From NCBI RefSeq assembly GCF_002575655.3, contig NC_053038.3, positions 139,516,885 through 139,580,884 of the forward strand: a stretch of 64,000 nt of DNA, given 5' to 3'. The stretch comes from Aegilops tauschii subsp. strangulata (lineage: Eukaryota > Streptophyta > Magnoliopsida > Poales > Poaceae). Each line of letters begins with the position of its first letter. Within the stretch, counting starts at the first letter, position 1. The position numbers and the translations under genes were made by a program. The notes beneath the pieces were generated by a model, which saw only the letters and a program-made list of their open reading frames with translations, was not told where the DNA came from and ran no database searches. Positions 45,968-57,106 of the stretch are shown here, one piece after another.

Positions 45968-46805
45968 CTACTTTCGGTCGAAGTAGAGGTCGAGCCAATC
46001 CTTCCTCGTCATGTACGGTGTGCCGCGAGCCAGGTCCGGGCCAGTGCGGTCGTCAGGGTCGTTGGGGAAGGCACTCCTCCACTCGTCGATGTCGTTCTCC
46101 TCATCCTCAGGGTCCACCTCGACGGCCTCCGTGCCGCCGTCGTCGCCGCCTTCGACCTCATCATCGGAGGAGAGCACGATAACCTCGCCACCCTTTGCGC
46201 CACCGTCCTCGCTGCCTTCGACCTCGTCATAGCAGGAGAGGATGATAACCTCGCTGCCCTCCGCGCCGGCAAAGATCACCCGCTCCGCCTCCACGAGCTC
46301 CGGATGCTGCCGGCGGAGCTCTTGCATGTAGGCCTCGTCGGCGTCCTCAGCCTCGAGGCGCTCCCACGCCTCGTGGTCCTCCCGCGCCATAGCCGAGCTC
46401 ACCACCCCTGGCTCCGGCGGAACGAGGTCGACCGGATGTGTACCGAAGGGGAAATTGAGCCTGGCCGCCGCATCGTGGTAGCGGACCTGCCAGCGTTCGA
46501 ACTCCATGGCTTCGACCTTGGCCGTGTGGAAGCTACCGAGCCACCGGCGGGTGTGTGGTCTCCCGATCTATAATCCCGAAGACCAACGTCCCCCACTGCC
46601 GCTGCCAGACCCCGAGGTAGGACCTCGTCGGCTGACGGGTCCGAAGGAGAACGGGGAAGTCCTCAAACCGGCGTAGGGGCACGATGGCGGGCACATCGGG
46701 AGACCGGCGACCGCGGGTCGAGCCCGCGGAGAACGATGGGGACACCTCGGCGGCCACCTTTCCGGCGTCGATCGAAAAGGCCGCAATAAACCTCTTTTTG
46801 GCCAT
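45968..46805 (-). pseudogene. AP2/ERF-like passenger gene in the inner CACTA, one frameshift
   Basis: ATG at 46805 (MAKKRF) opens the frame. The AP2-like domain spans about 46622-46445: YLGVWQRQWGTLVFGI corresponds to the Y-RGVR-R-WG strand region, then WLGSFHTAKVEAMEFERWQ to the WLGTF-T-E-AA-AYD helix region, and AARLNFPFG to the end. A one-base shift near 46520-46545 divides the domain between two frames; the downstream frame (46507-45968) runs 179 codons to TAG. After the domain come VDLVPPEPGVVSSAMARED, an ERRQHPE-like helix, a long acidic Asp/Glu/Gly region and WLDLYFDRK. The WG and WLG cores are kept but the basic DNA-contact residues are changed, so DNA binding is doubtful. AP2-like genes of this shape are, as I recall, numerous in Triticeae transposons. 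Confidence 0.7.
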
Positions 46806-46979
46806 TGGCTCCTCAAGCTCCCCGTCAGATAGGCAGAGGTTGAGGATGGAGGCGCCGGCGATGGCGGCGACCTTCCAATGGTTTCGAGGGTTGTGTGTGT
46901 CTGTGTGAGCGGAGGTTTTGGGAAGTGTGTGGTGTGTTGAGGGGGGCAAGGTGGTGTTTGAGGAAATACTGCGGCAACT

Positions 46980-47270
46980 GAAATTTTTACTAGGCGGGAG
47001 TAACAAGGCGGGGCTACTAAAAATTTGGATCAAGGGCGAGCAGATATTTTTGAGATTGCGAGGGATGCAGAGGCGGGAGTAAAATGCCGGGGCTACTAAA
47101 AATTTAAATCAAGGGACTGAAGTAGAGCGGGAGTAATGGACATCGCACACGCTACACACATACTAATCATGTGCTATCAAACATTAAAACCTTCCAGGCG
47201 ATAGATATTTTCGAGATTACGAGGCAGTAATATTTTTGAGATTGCGAGGGATGCAGAGGCGGGAGTATTT
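46980..47270. repeat. Short tandem repeat (~81 bases) upstream of the AP2-like gene
   Basis: GGCGGGAGTAACAAGGCGGG...CTACTAAAAATTTGGATCAAGGG occurs at about 46992 and again about 80 bases on (47073). A third partial copy is at 47225-47270 with the ATATTTTTGAGATTGCGAGG half. They sit in the presumed promoter of the passenger gene. Confidence 0.6.
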
Positions 47271-47560
47271 GGGGAGCGAGCTAGTGTGCCTGACACGCCG
47301 GCTGTGGACTGTAGCCCACGGACCTTCTCGCTTAAGCCATAGGCGTAGTATACACCAACAGTGCTCCAGGATATTTTGCACCACATCTCACACGGTTGGT
47401 GATAATAAGCTGTGTGGGATCTACTTGATTTTTCATCTTGATTTGACTTACATAACGGGGTCACAGCAGCAATGGACGGTGTTTGAATTGCTAGACCTTT
47501 TATCTGCAGTGAACATGCAACTATATGTGTGCTGTATAAGAATTGGAATTATTCAGGGTT

Positions 47561-49905
47561 CGTTTGGACATTTTTTACATTAAACTGGTTTTCTAGCCAT
47601 TTCAGGTGCACAATTCAAAATTAAACTACATGCACATGCTCCGGTGCATATAAATTTGTTGAAAAATCAAATATGTGTCCTTGGGTGCATGCTTAGGTCC
47701 CATGCAAGAAATGGGAATGAATTTCAAACACCAGGGCACTGTTGATTGCAAAACATTGAGATACCTGGTTTTCAAATTCTAGTAAATCCAACATTCGTCT
47801 AATATTCATGAAACTTGGCATGGTATAATGGAGCGGCATCAACATGCCATGGTAAAAAAATTGTCCTATTTGGGGACAGGTTTGGCTATAAGCTTCTCAC
47901 AAACCAGAGCTTCTCACAACAAGCGTGATGGTTCCGGTACAGAATGTGCACCTTTGGGGACGGAACGATATCCATTGCCTCTTATTGCTTTCAAAAAAAT
48001 TCTAGTGCCAACATAGAACAACAGGACTGTTGTGTTATGTTTTGGAATTTTTTGCGGTTCGTTTGGACATTTTTGTACATTAACTGGGTTTTCTAGGCAC
48101 TTTATGTGCATAATTCAAATTTGAAATACATGCACATGCTCAAGTGCATATAAATTGGTTGAAAAATCAAATCTGTGTCCTTGGGTGCATGCTTAGGTCC
48201 CATGCAAGAAAAGGGAATGAATTTCAAACACCAGGGCACTGTTGATTGCCGGCAAAATGTTGAGATACCTGGTTTTTAAATTCTAGTAAATCGAAAACTC
48301 GTCTGAAATTCATAAAACTTGGCATGCTATCATGGAGCGGCATCAACATGCCGTGGTAAATTTTTTGTCCCATTTGGGGCAGGTTTGGGTATAAGCATCT
48401 CACAAACAAGAGCTTCTCACAACAAGCGTGCTGGTTTCGGTAGGGAACGTGCCACCTTTGGGGACGAAACGATATCCGTTGCCTCTTATTGCTTTCAAAA
48501 AAATTCTAGTGTCAACAGAGAACAACAGGAGTGTTGTGTTCAATTTTGGAATTTTTCGGGGTTCGTTTAGCCTTTATTATACATTAATTTGGTTTCTAGG
48601 CATTTATTGTGCATAATACAAATTTGAACTACAAGCACATGCTCCAGTGCATCAAAGTTGGTTGAAAAATCACATGTGTGTCCTTGGATGAATTTCAAGG
48701 TCCCAAGCAAGAAATGGGAATGAAATTCAAACACCAGGGCACTATTGATTGCCGGCAAAACATTGAGATGCCTGGTTTTTAAATTCTAGTAAATCCAAAA
48801 CTCGTCTGAAATTCATGAAACTTGGCATGCTATCATGGAGCGACATCAACATGTCGTTGTAAAAAATTTGTCCCATTTGGGGCAGGTTTGGGTATAAGCT
48901 TCTCACAAACCAGAGCTTCTCACGACAAGCGTAATGGTTTCGGTAGGGAACGTGCCACCTTTGGGGACGGAATGATATCCTTGCCTCTTATTGCTTTAAA
49001 AAAATCTAGTGTAAACATAGAACAACAGGAGTGTTGTGTTTAATTTTGGAATTTTTCGGGGTTCGTTTGGCCTTTTTTATACATTAATTGAGTCCTTCGG
49101 CATTTAATATGCATAATTCAAATTTGAACTACAAGCACATGCTCCAGTGCACCAAAGTTTGTTGAAACATCACATGTGTGTCCTTGGGTGAATTTCTAGG
49201 TCCCACGCAAGAAATGTGAATGAAATTCAAACACCTGGGCACTGTTGATTGCCAGCAAAACATTGAGATACCTGGTTTTTAAATTCTAGTAAATCCAAAA
49301 CTCGTCTGAAATTCATGAAACTTGGCATGCTATCATGGAGCGGCATCAACATGCCATGGTAAAATTTTGGTCCCATTTGGGGCAGGTTTGGGTATAAGCT
49401 TCTCACAAACCAGAGCTTCTCACAACAAGCGTGATGGTTTCGGTAGGGAACATGCCACTTTTGGGGGCAGAACGATATCCGGTGCCTCTAATTGCTTTAA
49501 AAAAAATTCTAGTATAAACATAGAAAAACAGGAGTGTTGTGTTTAATTTTCGAATTTTTTGGGGTTCGTTTGGCCTTTTTTATACATTAATTGAGTTTCT
49601 GGGCATTTAATGTGCATAATTCAAATTTGAACTACAAGCACATGCTCCAATGCACCAAAGTTGGTTGAAAAATCACATGTGTGTCCTTGAGTGAATTTCT
49701 AGGTCCGATGCAAGAAATGGGAATGAAATCCAAATATCTGAGCGTTGTGGCTCGGCCGAAAAGATTGAGAAACTTGGTTTTTCAATTCCTGTAAATCCAA
49801 AACACACGTGAAAATCATGAAACTTGGCATGGTGTCATGACATGGCACCAACATGGTGTGGTCATTTTTCTGTCTGATTTGCGAAGGCGCACACATTAAC
49901 AATCA
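47561..49905 (+). repeat. 500-bp tandem repeat, about 4.7 copies
   Basis: Unit starts (CGTTTGG) are at 47561, 48061, 48564, 49064 and 49567, so the period is 500-503 bases. Each unit contains CATGAAACTTGGCATG, GAGCGGCATCAACATGCC, and the doubled TTCTCACAAACCAGAGCTTC / TCACAACAAGCG. Units are highly alike by eye, and the last is cut and more diverged. No long open frame runs through all units. Confidence 0.92.
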
Positions 49906-50480
49906 ACAAAGTCATTTTGGAACAAGTGCTGTCACGTTACAAATTGGAAACACAAGTATTATTGAAACCGTGGGCGTTCTACTTACCAACACGTGCCGCC
50001 ATGCATCCCCTTTTTTTAATGGCTAGGAGGTGCCGTGCGGGGTAGCTAATTGAGTACGGGAGGCGTGCGATCAGATCCCTGCGCGTGCTCATCAGGAGGA
50101 GAGCCCTTTGACCGCTACCCGCCACGCACCTCCCTCCCAACGTATCTATTAATGGCGCCCGAGCCCCTGTTCTACGGCGTGGCTATATGTCACACTGGAC
50201 TGAGATTTAAGAGAGAAAAATGAAAATCTGAAAAGAAAGTTTTGCACGGATCTTGATGTAAGATCCGACGGACCTATATAGCATTGACTGCGACTTATAG
50301 CAAGCATGATGAATATACGGACGATGAAAGTGGATAATAATTGTCTTACACATTTAGGAACATAATTAAAAAATCCACATGCGGCAATGCCTGAAATACA
50401 CAAGGGCAAAAGAAGATGGAAGACAACGATCTGGCTCGCTGATCTCTACTTTCTTGATACGTTGTTGCTGGCCGCGGGAA
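49906..50480. other. Non-coding inner CACTA sequence after the array
   Basis: No gene was recognised. The sequence is mixed AT content with scattered stops. Confidence 0.5.
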
Positions 50481-51152
50481 CTAGTCCCTGCGGCGAGCGG
50501 CGATGAGATCTTTCTTTTCCTCAAGATGCTGCTTGGGAGCATCCACAGATTCCTCCACCAGCCTTCTGCGGTCGACGCGCAACATGGCATTCTCGTCGAT
50601 AAGTTTCTTGATGATGACGCCGGTCCTCTTCAACAAGGCAGTGGTCTCCTCCTGCTTCTCCGCACTTCCGACGATCTTCGCCCTCGGCAGGTCGTGCTCG
50701 GCCCGAAGCTTCGCATTGCTCTCATTTAGTTGTCGGATGATGTCGGTAGCCTGTTCAAAAGAGGCTTTCATGTTGTCCTGCAACCTCGCCCAGCCAGAGA
50801 TCTGATGCATCTGGCTATGGACGATCACATGTGTGCGCCTGTAACAGTCCTCGCCTGCCCAAGAGACAAATTCCCAGGCCGCCGTGGCGCTGGAGGACAT
50901 CTCTGCTGCATTCGTGGCGCGGCGGGATATCTCTTCTGCTTCCGCGGCGTGGCCGGACTAGTCTGCTGCATAGACGGTGTGGCGGGAGCTCCGTGCTGCT
51001 TCGGCGAGGCGGCAGGACCTTTGTGCTGCTACGGCCGCATGACGGGACATGCCGGCTGCGTTCGCGGTGAGGCGGGACATCTCACGTGCTTCCGCTTCCA
51101 TGCTTGCATCTCCTTGGTGGCAATCTCTCGACCCAGAACTCACGCTGGCCAT
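50481..51152 (-). pseudogene. Alanine-rich coiled-coil ORF of the inner CACTA
   Basis: ATG at 51152 opens a 224-codon frame ending at 50481, with one internal TAG at 50958. The first 85 residues carry an imperfect 12-15 residue repeat around AAEMSRHA (for example TANAAGMSRHAAVAAQRSCR). The second part is a predicted coiled coil (QATDIIRQLNESNAKLRAEH, then KRTGVIIKKLIDENAMLRVD). The protein has no catalytic motif. TATA-like sequence TATTTATA lies upstream at about 51241-51248 (minus strand). It may be an accessory protein of the CACTA family, such as a DNA-binding or assembly factor, but this is inference. Confidence 0.55.
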
Positions 51153-51272
51153 GGAAGACGCAAGGGAACGATGATGAATGACTTGTTTGTTTTTGTGGAT
51201 GAGGAGTTGAGGAGGAATGTGCAGTCATCTTGGAGTAGTGGTATTTATAACCGAGTACTAATACGCTCCTAA

Positions 51273-51590
51273 GTGGGAAATCGTTTAGGTTTTGATCAGT
51301 GTGAACAGGTTTGGAATTTGGAATGTGACGGGACGCAGACTCAAAATTTGCTGACGGTTATAAGTGCGGCACTATTCCCGGAAGGTGTAATTTGGGCACG
51401 TACGCCTTCTCGGCCGCGTACGTGGCGTTTGCACCATAGGGTGCACCGCAATAGGCAACGTCCGCACACGTCTTGTTCCAACAACCGTGCATGCTCGTTA
51501 TTACCATCATGCACGCTTCTTTTAATTAGAATGTGTGTGCTCGCCTAGCGCAGACACGTTGATCTATCTAACTATTTGAGTTTTTTGTGG
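51273..51590. other. Inner CACTA spacer before right subterminal repeats
   Basis: No coding function was seen; open frames here are short. Subterminal repeats start at about 51590. Confidence 0.4.
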
Positions 51591-52050
51591 CTAATCGCAA
51601 ACAGTTCATCCGTGTGAATTGTATGCCATCAATCACAGACACTTTTTTCTATTAATCGCAGACACTTTGATCTGGCTGACCCGTTTCTGTTCTGTTTCCT
51701 AATCGCAAACAGTTAATCCTTCTGAAGCGTATGCCCTCAATTGCACACACCATTATCTAGCCGCCCGTTTCTATTGTTCTTCCTCATCAAAAATAGTTCA
51801 TCCGAGTGAACCGTATGCTGTATATCGTCACGCCTTCATCTGGCTGCCTATTTCTTTTGTTCCTCCTCATCGCAAACAGTTCATTGATCTGAACCGTATG
51901 CCCTGCATCACACACGCAACTAAAATCTGAACCGTGTTTGATGGTTCCGGCAGCGCAAAGTTTTTGCACCTTTTTTGACGGTTCTTTTACACCACCGTTT
52001 GCGATTATTGCATCGCACACAGTTTCGTCGAAGGGTCTATGATCATAGTG
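51590..52050. repeat. Right subterminal repeats of the inner CACTA
   Basis: About four imperfect units of roughly 110 bases share ATCGCAAACAGTTCATCC and CCGTATGCCCT-type sequence (starts near 51594, 51708, 51785, 51868). Similar AACCGTGTG-type sequence is in the left subterminal region at 44070-44290. Such repeats are usual binding sites for CACTA-encoded proteins. Confidence 0.65.
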
Positions 52051-52080
52051 TCACGTTAGCAGCATCGTGCAATAGTGGTT

Positions 52081-53521
52081 GAGTCATTTATTCCATAGCT
52101 TGCTAAAAGTTTGAACTTGTAGATTAGTGTACCAAATAAGTTACTAATGAGACAAAAACAAACAAAGTAGGTTTCACGTCTATACATAACTTATTTTGGG
52201 GAACTACTGTAATACATTAGCATGTATTGTAGTGCCAACTACATAATAAAATCACTTTCGGAACATATGTCCATCTAGCATGCCTACTGTATTGTCTATT
52301 TCCTCACATTCGTTGACATCTAAGGATAAAGAGACATGGTTTAAAGTAGGATGAACATAGTATGACATTATTCATATCTTGGGTAAACAGATATAAAACA
52401 AACAAGCTATTGTATCATTCCGTGTGCACGTGAACGTCACAACTAGATTACAGATCAAGACCAAAAGAATATCCTTCATCTCTTTTAAACCATGTAAGGT
52501 GAAATGATATGTTAAGACAACTATGTATAAAAGTGAATAGAGTAACTGACATTGGCTGCAAACCAAGCAGTTAAATGAACAGATCACAGTACCAATCCGT
52601 TCAAAGGCAGGAGGAGTAAGCACTTACAACAGCGGCTGGAACTGGTGTGCTCATGCCCTTCATCTTGCTGGTGTGGCAATCCTTGAATATTTGCACTGCA
52701 TTCAGTTCAGGTTCTTTTTGGTCCGCACGGGCTTTCCACTGCATTTGGAACAGGTCAATATAGATACGATAATATGGCACAGAAAAAGAAGGAACTAGCA
52801 GCTATTTACAAGAGCCTCGCAATGTGCAATATAGCTACGAGATCCTGTTGTTTGTTGGTATTTCACTTTAGAACGGTTGGTCTTGTTCTTCAAACAGTTA
52901 GCCTAGAAGATGATACACTTGTAAGGCACATACATAAATACAAGTTCAATATGTGGTCTGATCAAATACACATACCCTACCTGATACTTTGGATCAGACG
53001 AGTGTTTAACAAGGGCCGTCCAGTCTTCATCTGTAATATATTCCACTAGAGATGTTTGGGCGATTTCATTGTTAGCCTTGCCTTCAAAGTGAGATTTTCA
53101 AAGGTGGTACCGATGCTGCCGGAGAGCAGACTGAAAAACATGAGTGCATGCTTGTATAGTTGCATCATCTTTCGGAACCAACTTGAACCTCATCTGGTGA
53201 AAAAAGAATGTGAGTCTTATTAGGAGGAAGTTAGAATGTATGAGACAGACCAAGACAATATTACAAATTGCGATGAATAACATTACTTACGGATAAATGG
53301 TCAAGGAAGGTGTTAAACTGGGTATTGTCTTTCTCATTCCTGTACTGGATCCACGTTGGGAGGATACGTGCATGATACCTAACAGCAATGGCTGCCTCTG
53401 ATACTAACTTGGCCGACTCTATAGCATCACGTGGCCTTTTTAAACCTGCCTCAAAATGGATGTCCATTCTTCCTCCTTTAGATTTTGTTAATCTGTCAAG
53501 CATTATCCCTGATGTCTGTTT
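52081..53521 (-). pseudogene. Outer CACTA transposase-type gene (Transposase_24-like), upstream exons
   Basis: Exons on the minus strand with GT...AG borders: 53291-53521, 52981-53193, 52810-52902, 52628-52738, and the start of the next at 52081-52102, completed at 43624-43754. Their lengths (231, 213, 93, 111 and 22+131) are all multiples of three. Motifs fit plant Transposase_24 (Ptta/En/Spm, PF03004): MLDRLTKSKGGRMDIHFEAG, then VRYHARILPTWIQYRNEKDN, MRFKLVPKDDAT, a DEDWTALVKHSSDPKYQ segment, KYQQTTGSRSYIAHCEAL and ELNAVQIFKDCHTSKMKG. In-frame stops are TGA 53098-53100 and TAA 52088-52090. More upstream exons are expected but were not recognised. The 52103-52627 stretch is intron. Confidence 0.75.
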
Positions 53522-54922
53522 CTGCTTGCATCATAGTGCTAGTTCAACAACGAATATGGAAAGTGTTAGTGCACATCAAACTGTGAGAGTACATATAAAG
53601 GAGCATGCAACTGCAACTTGACTCTGTCAGGTACCGTCTTGGTGTTGATGCTCATGAGGTTCATCTAATCTTGCCAATATCGATGTTAGATTAAAGGCTA
53701 AATGCCTTGGAAGTGTAGATGTACACTCTTTGTTTTTTAGCCGATGTACACTCTTTGTTGGAAGACCGAGGGAGTACACGTGCATGCACTCACATACACA
53801 GCCAGGGTGCTTCACGCGCAAGGGTTGGACTCCTGTCGCGCCTGTGTAAAGTTTTGTGCGACTGATTTCTTTGCTCTGCCAATTGACACGTGGGACCCAA
53901 AAACCAGGTTACAATTTAACCAGTCAACAAAGTGCCACGTCGACTATGTGGGCGGTCAGTAGGGTGCAATACGGTGCTCTACAATGAGCTAGTGACCGTA
54001 TAATCACCGTAAAACTATATATAGTGACCGTAAAGAGCGTATTGTTACATACGTTGACCACCATTGTATTTCTCTCATTTCAAATTAAGCCATATTTAAC
54101 CGGAAAGGACTAGTACCTGTACTACTTTGATGTGTACCATCAACTCGCCGAACGAGGAGAAGCTTGCTTACTACGCCTCTCCCTCGCCCACGCGCGCGGT
54201 GGCTCGCAGGACGGGGAGAGGGTTTTGACTACAGTGCCCTCTCCCTCTCCCTCTCGCTCGCCCTCGCCCTCGCGGTGGACGTGCAGCAGTTCAATCGTTG
54301 TCAGATTGCCAGAAGCATATTGTACTGTAGTGTCATCATTGTTGGACCTTCCGAAGAGGCGAAGAGCCAAGTGCAAGGTTCACACGAGTACGAACTATTG
54401 AACCTCCCGAAGAGGCAAAGAGCCAAGTGCAAGGTTTTATAGGAGTTGTCATCCTAGTAGGAGTATTACAACTATAGCAAACGATGCTACTGTATGATGC
54501 CGCCATGTCACCTATATCCAATGTTGTGCCACCTTTTTTTCAAAATGAGCGTGTTGGAGCCCGTGCAACAACCACACAAGTTGCACGTACACATAACACA
54601 TTTACTAGTAATAAATTCTAAAGGACAAATGCCAGTATGCCACACAAGTTCATCTCCAGTTCATGTGATAAATTTGTGCACGACTAGTCTACATATATTC
54701 ACAGCGCTACCGTTCACAATTTACCATACCCCACTTACACGTTATAGATGGGCTACATGTCCTACTCCAGGTTCCAGTCCTAGGTGTTCTTCATGGATGG
54801 CACGATCCATAGCGGTGGGCAACGGGAATCATTGTCACAACTTTCTAGTCCGGTTCCACACAATGGAGACTCATCCAAGCTTAAGCGGCATAAATCAGGG
54901 ATAGTGTGTCCCAGCATGTCGT
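53522..54922. other. Intergenic: end of CACTA DNA into low-copy sequence
   Basis: 53522-53640 is probably intron of the CACTA gene. The CACTA right end is uncertain. Doubled TGTACACTCTTTGTT lies at 53727 and 53747, followed by ACCGAGGGAGTAC, which resembles one end of a Stowaway MITE. A (CCCTCT)n-type CT-rich run is at 54236-54275. A roughly 57-base direct duplication containing AAGAGCCAAGTGCAAGGTT is at 54361 and 54417. No gene was recognised. Confidence 0.5.
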
Positions 54923-56526
54923 TCATCCGGCATGCGCACTAAAGACACAACCATGCTTCATGAACGGCAGGCCTTCGGTGTCGTGCACGGAAGGTGGCAT
55001 CCGCTCCACAATGGGGTAGCTGTCCCCAATGAAAAGCGAGTACTCTCCAAGAGTGTTCCTCGGCACCCACGTAGCATCACGGGGGTCGAACTCGGCGCCG
55101 TTCATCTGGTACACGTGGCATCTTAGATCTGGACACATGGTGACGTACACAGTCAATGTCCATGCATAATAATGTTGTGCTCAAATATGGCGGTCAGTAA
55201 TACGGTGCAGCAAATAGTACTACTCTGGTATAGAGGAAGTAAAATAACCGGCTTATTATATATAGCCACTCTTGGCTACATGGATGAGATAGTAAGACAT
55301 GGAAAAACAAAAATGGTGGCATCTAGTGGGTTCAATTCTTCAAGGGCCTAGCTAGCTATATGCGTCCTCCAAGGTAAAAAGTACTCCTACTAGTACTAGT
55401 AAGTAGTACAACAACGAAAGAGAAGGCGAGAGGTTTAAAAAATATAATACTAAATGGAATACCTGGGTAGATGGTGACGGTCCGATCATGGTAGATTGTG
55501 TGACCATGTTGCACATCAGTGGTACCATGGGTAACGACTGCAGTATGCCAAAGTCAGCTATAAGGTTCGAGGTTAGACCAAATCACGGATGCAAATGCAC
55601 ATCCAGGATCGGCGATCTTATTTTGATCGGGGGATGACTGGTCCCTGCAAAATAATGCAGTACCGTTAGGGATGCAAATGATGGTTTGTGCATTGCGTTT
55701 GTAATCTCCCGTACCATAGGATGGCAACCAGATGAAACAAGTCCCCTGGCTTGTCACCGCGAAGATGCGGCCTAGATGGCGCACGACATCTTCGAACGTG
55801 TAGGGGTACAAATCTGTCGCGGCCAACATGCGCCAGCCTCTGCCGTTACTGCCTCTTGCATTGATGGCATTCCTTATGTCGAGCACCGCAATGAGATAGT
55901 AATCGTCGTAGCCGCGTTGCTTTGTCGACGGGTCCGCAATTGCTATCTTCTTCAATCTCATGTTGGCATCATCATACGTATTCAAGCCCAGCCAGTCTGG
56001 AAGGCCGATCCCAATGGTTGAGAAGGGGTCTACGGGAACGTCCGCACTGTTGTGGATGTTGTCCAAAATGATGGTGGTATCCGGCCAGAGGTATGCAAGC
56101 CAATTTTCGTTGGCACCGAACCAGACCTATATATAAGACGGTGGGCAGCGGAGAAATTACGGGATGGAAATGGAACAACTATGTACTACATGATCAAACT
56201 CCATGACTGGCCTGCTCATCGGACAAAATCCGACTACCTCTCAACGTCGGCAACTCTAGCGGAGTCAACGTGCAACCAGGGCCAGGGAGCGGTGGACTGT
56301 TTGAAGGATTGTCCCATAGAAGAACCTTCTCCTCGAGGACGCATGGAAGACCAACAAGCATGGCCTTTTCCCAAGCCTGTTTAAGCACCGTCTTGAAAAA
56401 GTTGGTGCAGGAAGCACCGAGTCTTGCGGCGGTGAGGACGTCGGAGCGGCGTGCGATTTCTCCTAGAGGATCATCGTCCAAGGTCTCCCAGCCCCGACAA
56501 GGAGGAGAACCGCCTGGCAAATCCAT
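54923..56526 (-). pseudogene. F-box / DUF295 protein gene, three exons, one stop
   Basis: Exon 1 is 56200-56526 (ATG at 56526), exon 2 is 55463-56126, exon 3 is 54923-55128. Both introns are GT...AG (73 and 334 bases), and the exons total 1197 bases, exactly 399 codons. The N-terminal region has an F-box-like segment (WETLDDDPLGEIARRSDVLT, residues about 15-55). Exon 2 begins VWFGANENWLAYLWP and contains TFEDVVRHLGRIFAVTSQG. The C-terminus LGEYSLFIGDSYPI...KHGCVF is a typical DUF295 end. An in-frame TGA at 55554-55556 in exon 2 would remove the last 100 residues, so it is either a pseudogene or a truncated allele. Such proteins act as presumed substrate receptors of SCF ubiquitin ligases. It is the only recognised gene here not carried by a transposon. 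Confidence 0.7.
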
Positions 56527-56639
56527 GGGAGCAGCGACGAACTGCCTTCTCTTTGGGGGGAGGGGAACTGGCGAGGAGGAGATAAGAGCATAGTAACTGC
56601 AGGGCCTCGTCCCTTCCAACTATAGCTCCTCGATCATTC

Positions 56640-56965
56640 CTTAGTGAAGGGGTGAGGCTATTATTTACTACGTACTCCTACTGTAGCAGTACTACTACTA
56701 CTTTTTCAACTAGTAGTGCGATGTACTGTGCTTCTAGTATAGTGCACCAGTCTTGAACTCTTAATCTCAGGGCCAAGGAGCTACAGTTGGAAGTGGAGGG
56801 TAGTACTGTTCTCTAGAACCATCATTGTACTATCAACGTAGGAAAAGTACACCTGCGTAGTGGGTACTCTCGGTGCTCTATTCAAGCGTGTAGCTGGCCT
56901 ACTCAGCCGCTCCTCTCACGCACTAGCAGCCTATTTGTCAGTGACGGTTACTGCAGGGGAATAAC
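56640..56965. other. Upstream region of the F-box gene
   Basis: This stretch should contain the promoter of the minus-strand F-box gene. It is rich in short TAGTACTACTACT-type runs. No clear TATA box or known element was identified. Confidence 0.4.
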
Positions 56966-57106
56966 ATTTGAGTTATCTGATACAGCGAGACTAGGCTTTT
57001 CGCTTCCAATTGTGGACGTGTAATGGATCTCGTCGAACTTTGTTAGTAGTTCCTTCTTTATGAATGAGATGAGGCAAAGCTCTTGCCTCCATTTCAAAAA
57101 AATCAT
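56966..57106 (+). repeat. Probable LINE 3' tail
   Basis: The stretch ends GATGAGGCAAAGCTCTTGCC followed by TCCATTTCAAAAAAA. Grass non-LTR retrotransposons often end this way (ATGAG...GAGGCAAAGCTTTTGCC plus a poly-A run). Only the 3' end is present, which is normal for LINEs. Target duplications were not resolved. Confidence 0.45.

Larger units (their letters stand above)
43755..52077. mobile_element. CACTA element (inner), complete, 8.3 kb
   Basis: The left end is CACTAGTACGCGTCGGAGC. The right end, read inward, is CACTATTGCACGATGCTGC; 13 of 19 bases match. The target duplication GTT is exact (43752-43754 and 52078-52080). Subterminal sequence on both sides has repeats with AACAGTTCATCC / AACCGTGT motifs (44070-44290 and 51590-52050). 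Inside are coding traces at 44500-44700, an AP2/ERF-like passenger gene (45968-46805), short repeats (46980-47270), a 500-bp tandem array (47561-49905) and a coiled-coil ORF (50481-51152). No complete transposase was seen. It lies inside an exon of the outer CACTA gene. Confidence 0.9.

Noticed and set aside
47561..49905. Centromeric or subtelomeric satellite
   Set aside because: The array has under five units and lies inside a CACTA element with exact target duplications.
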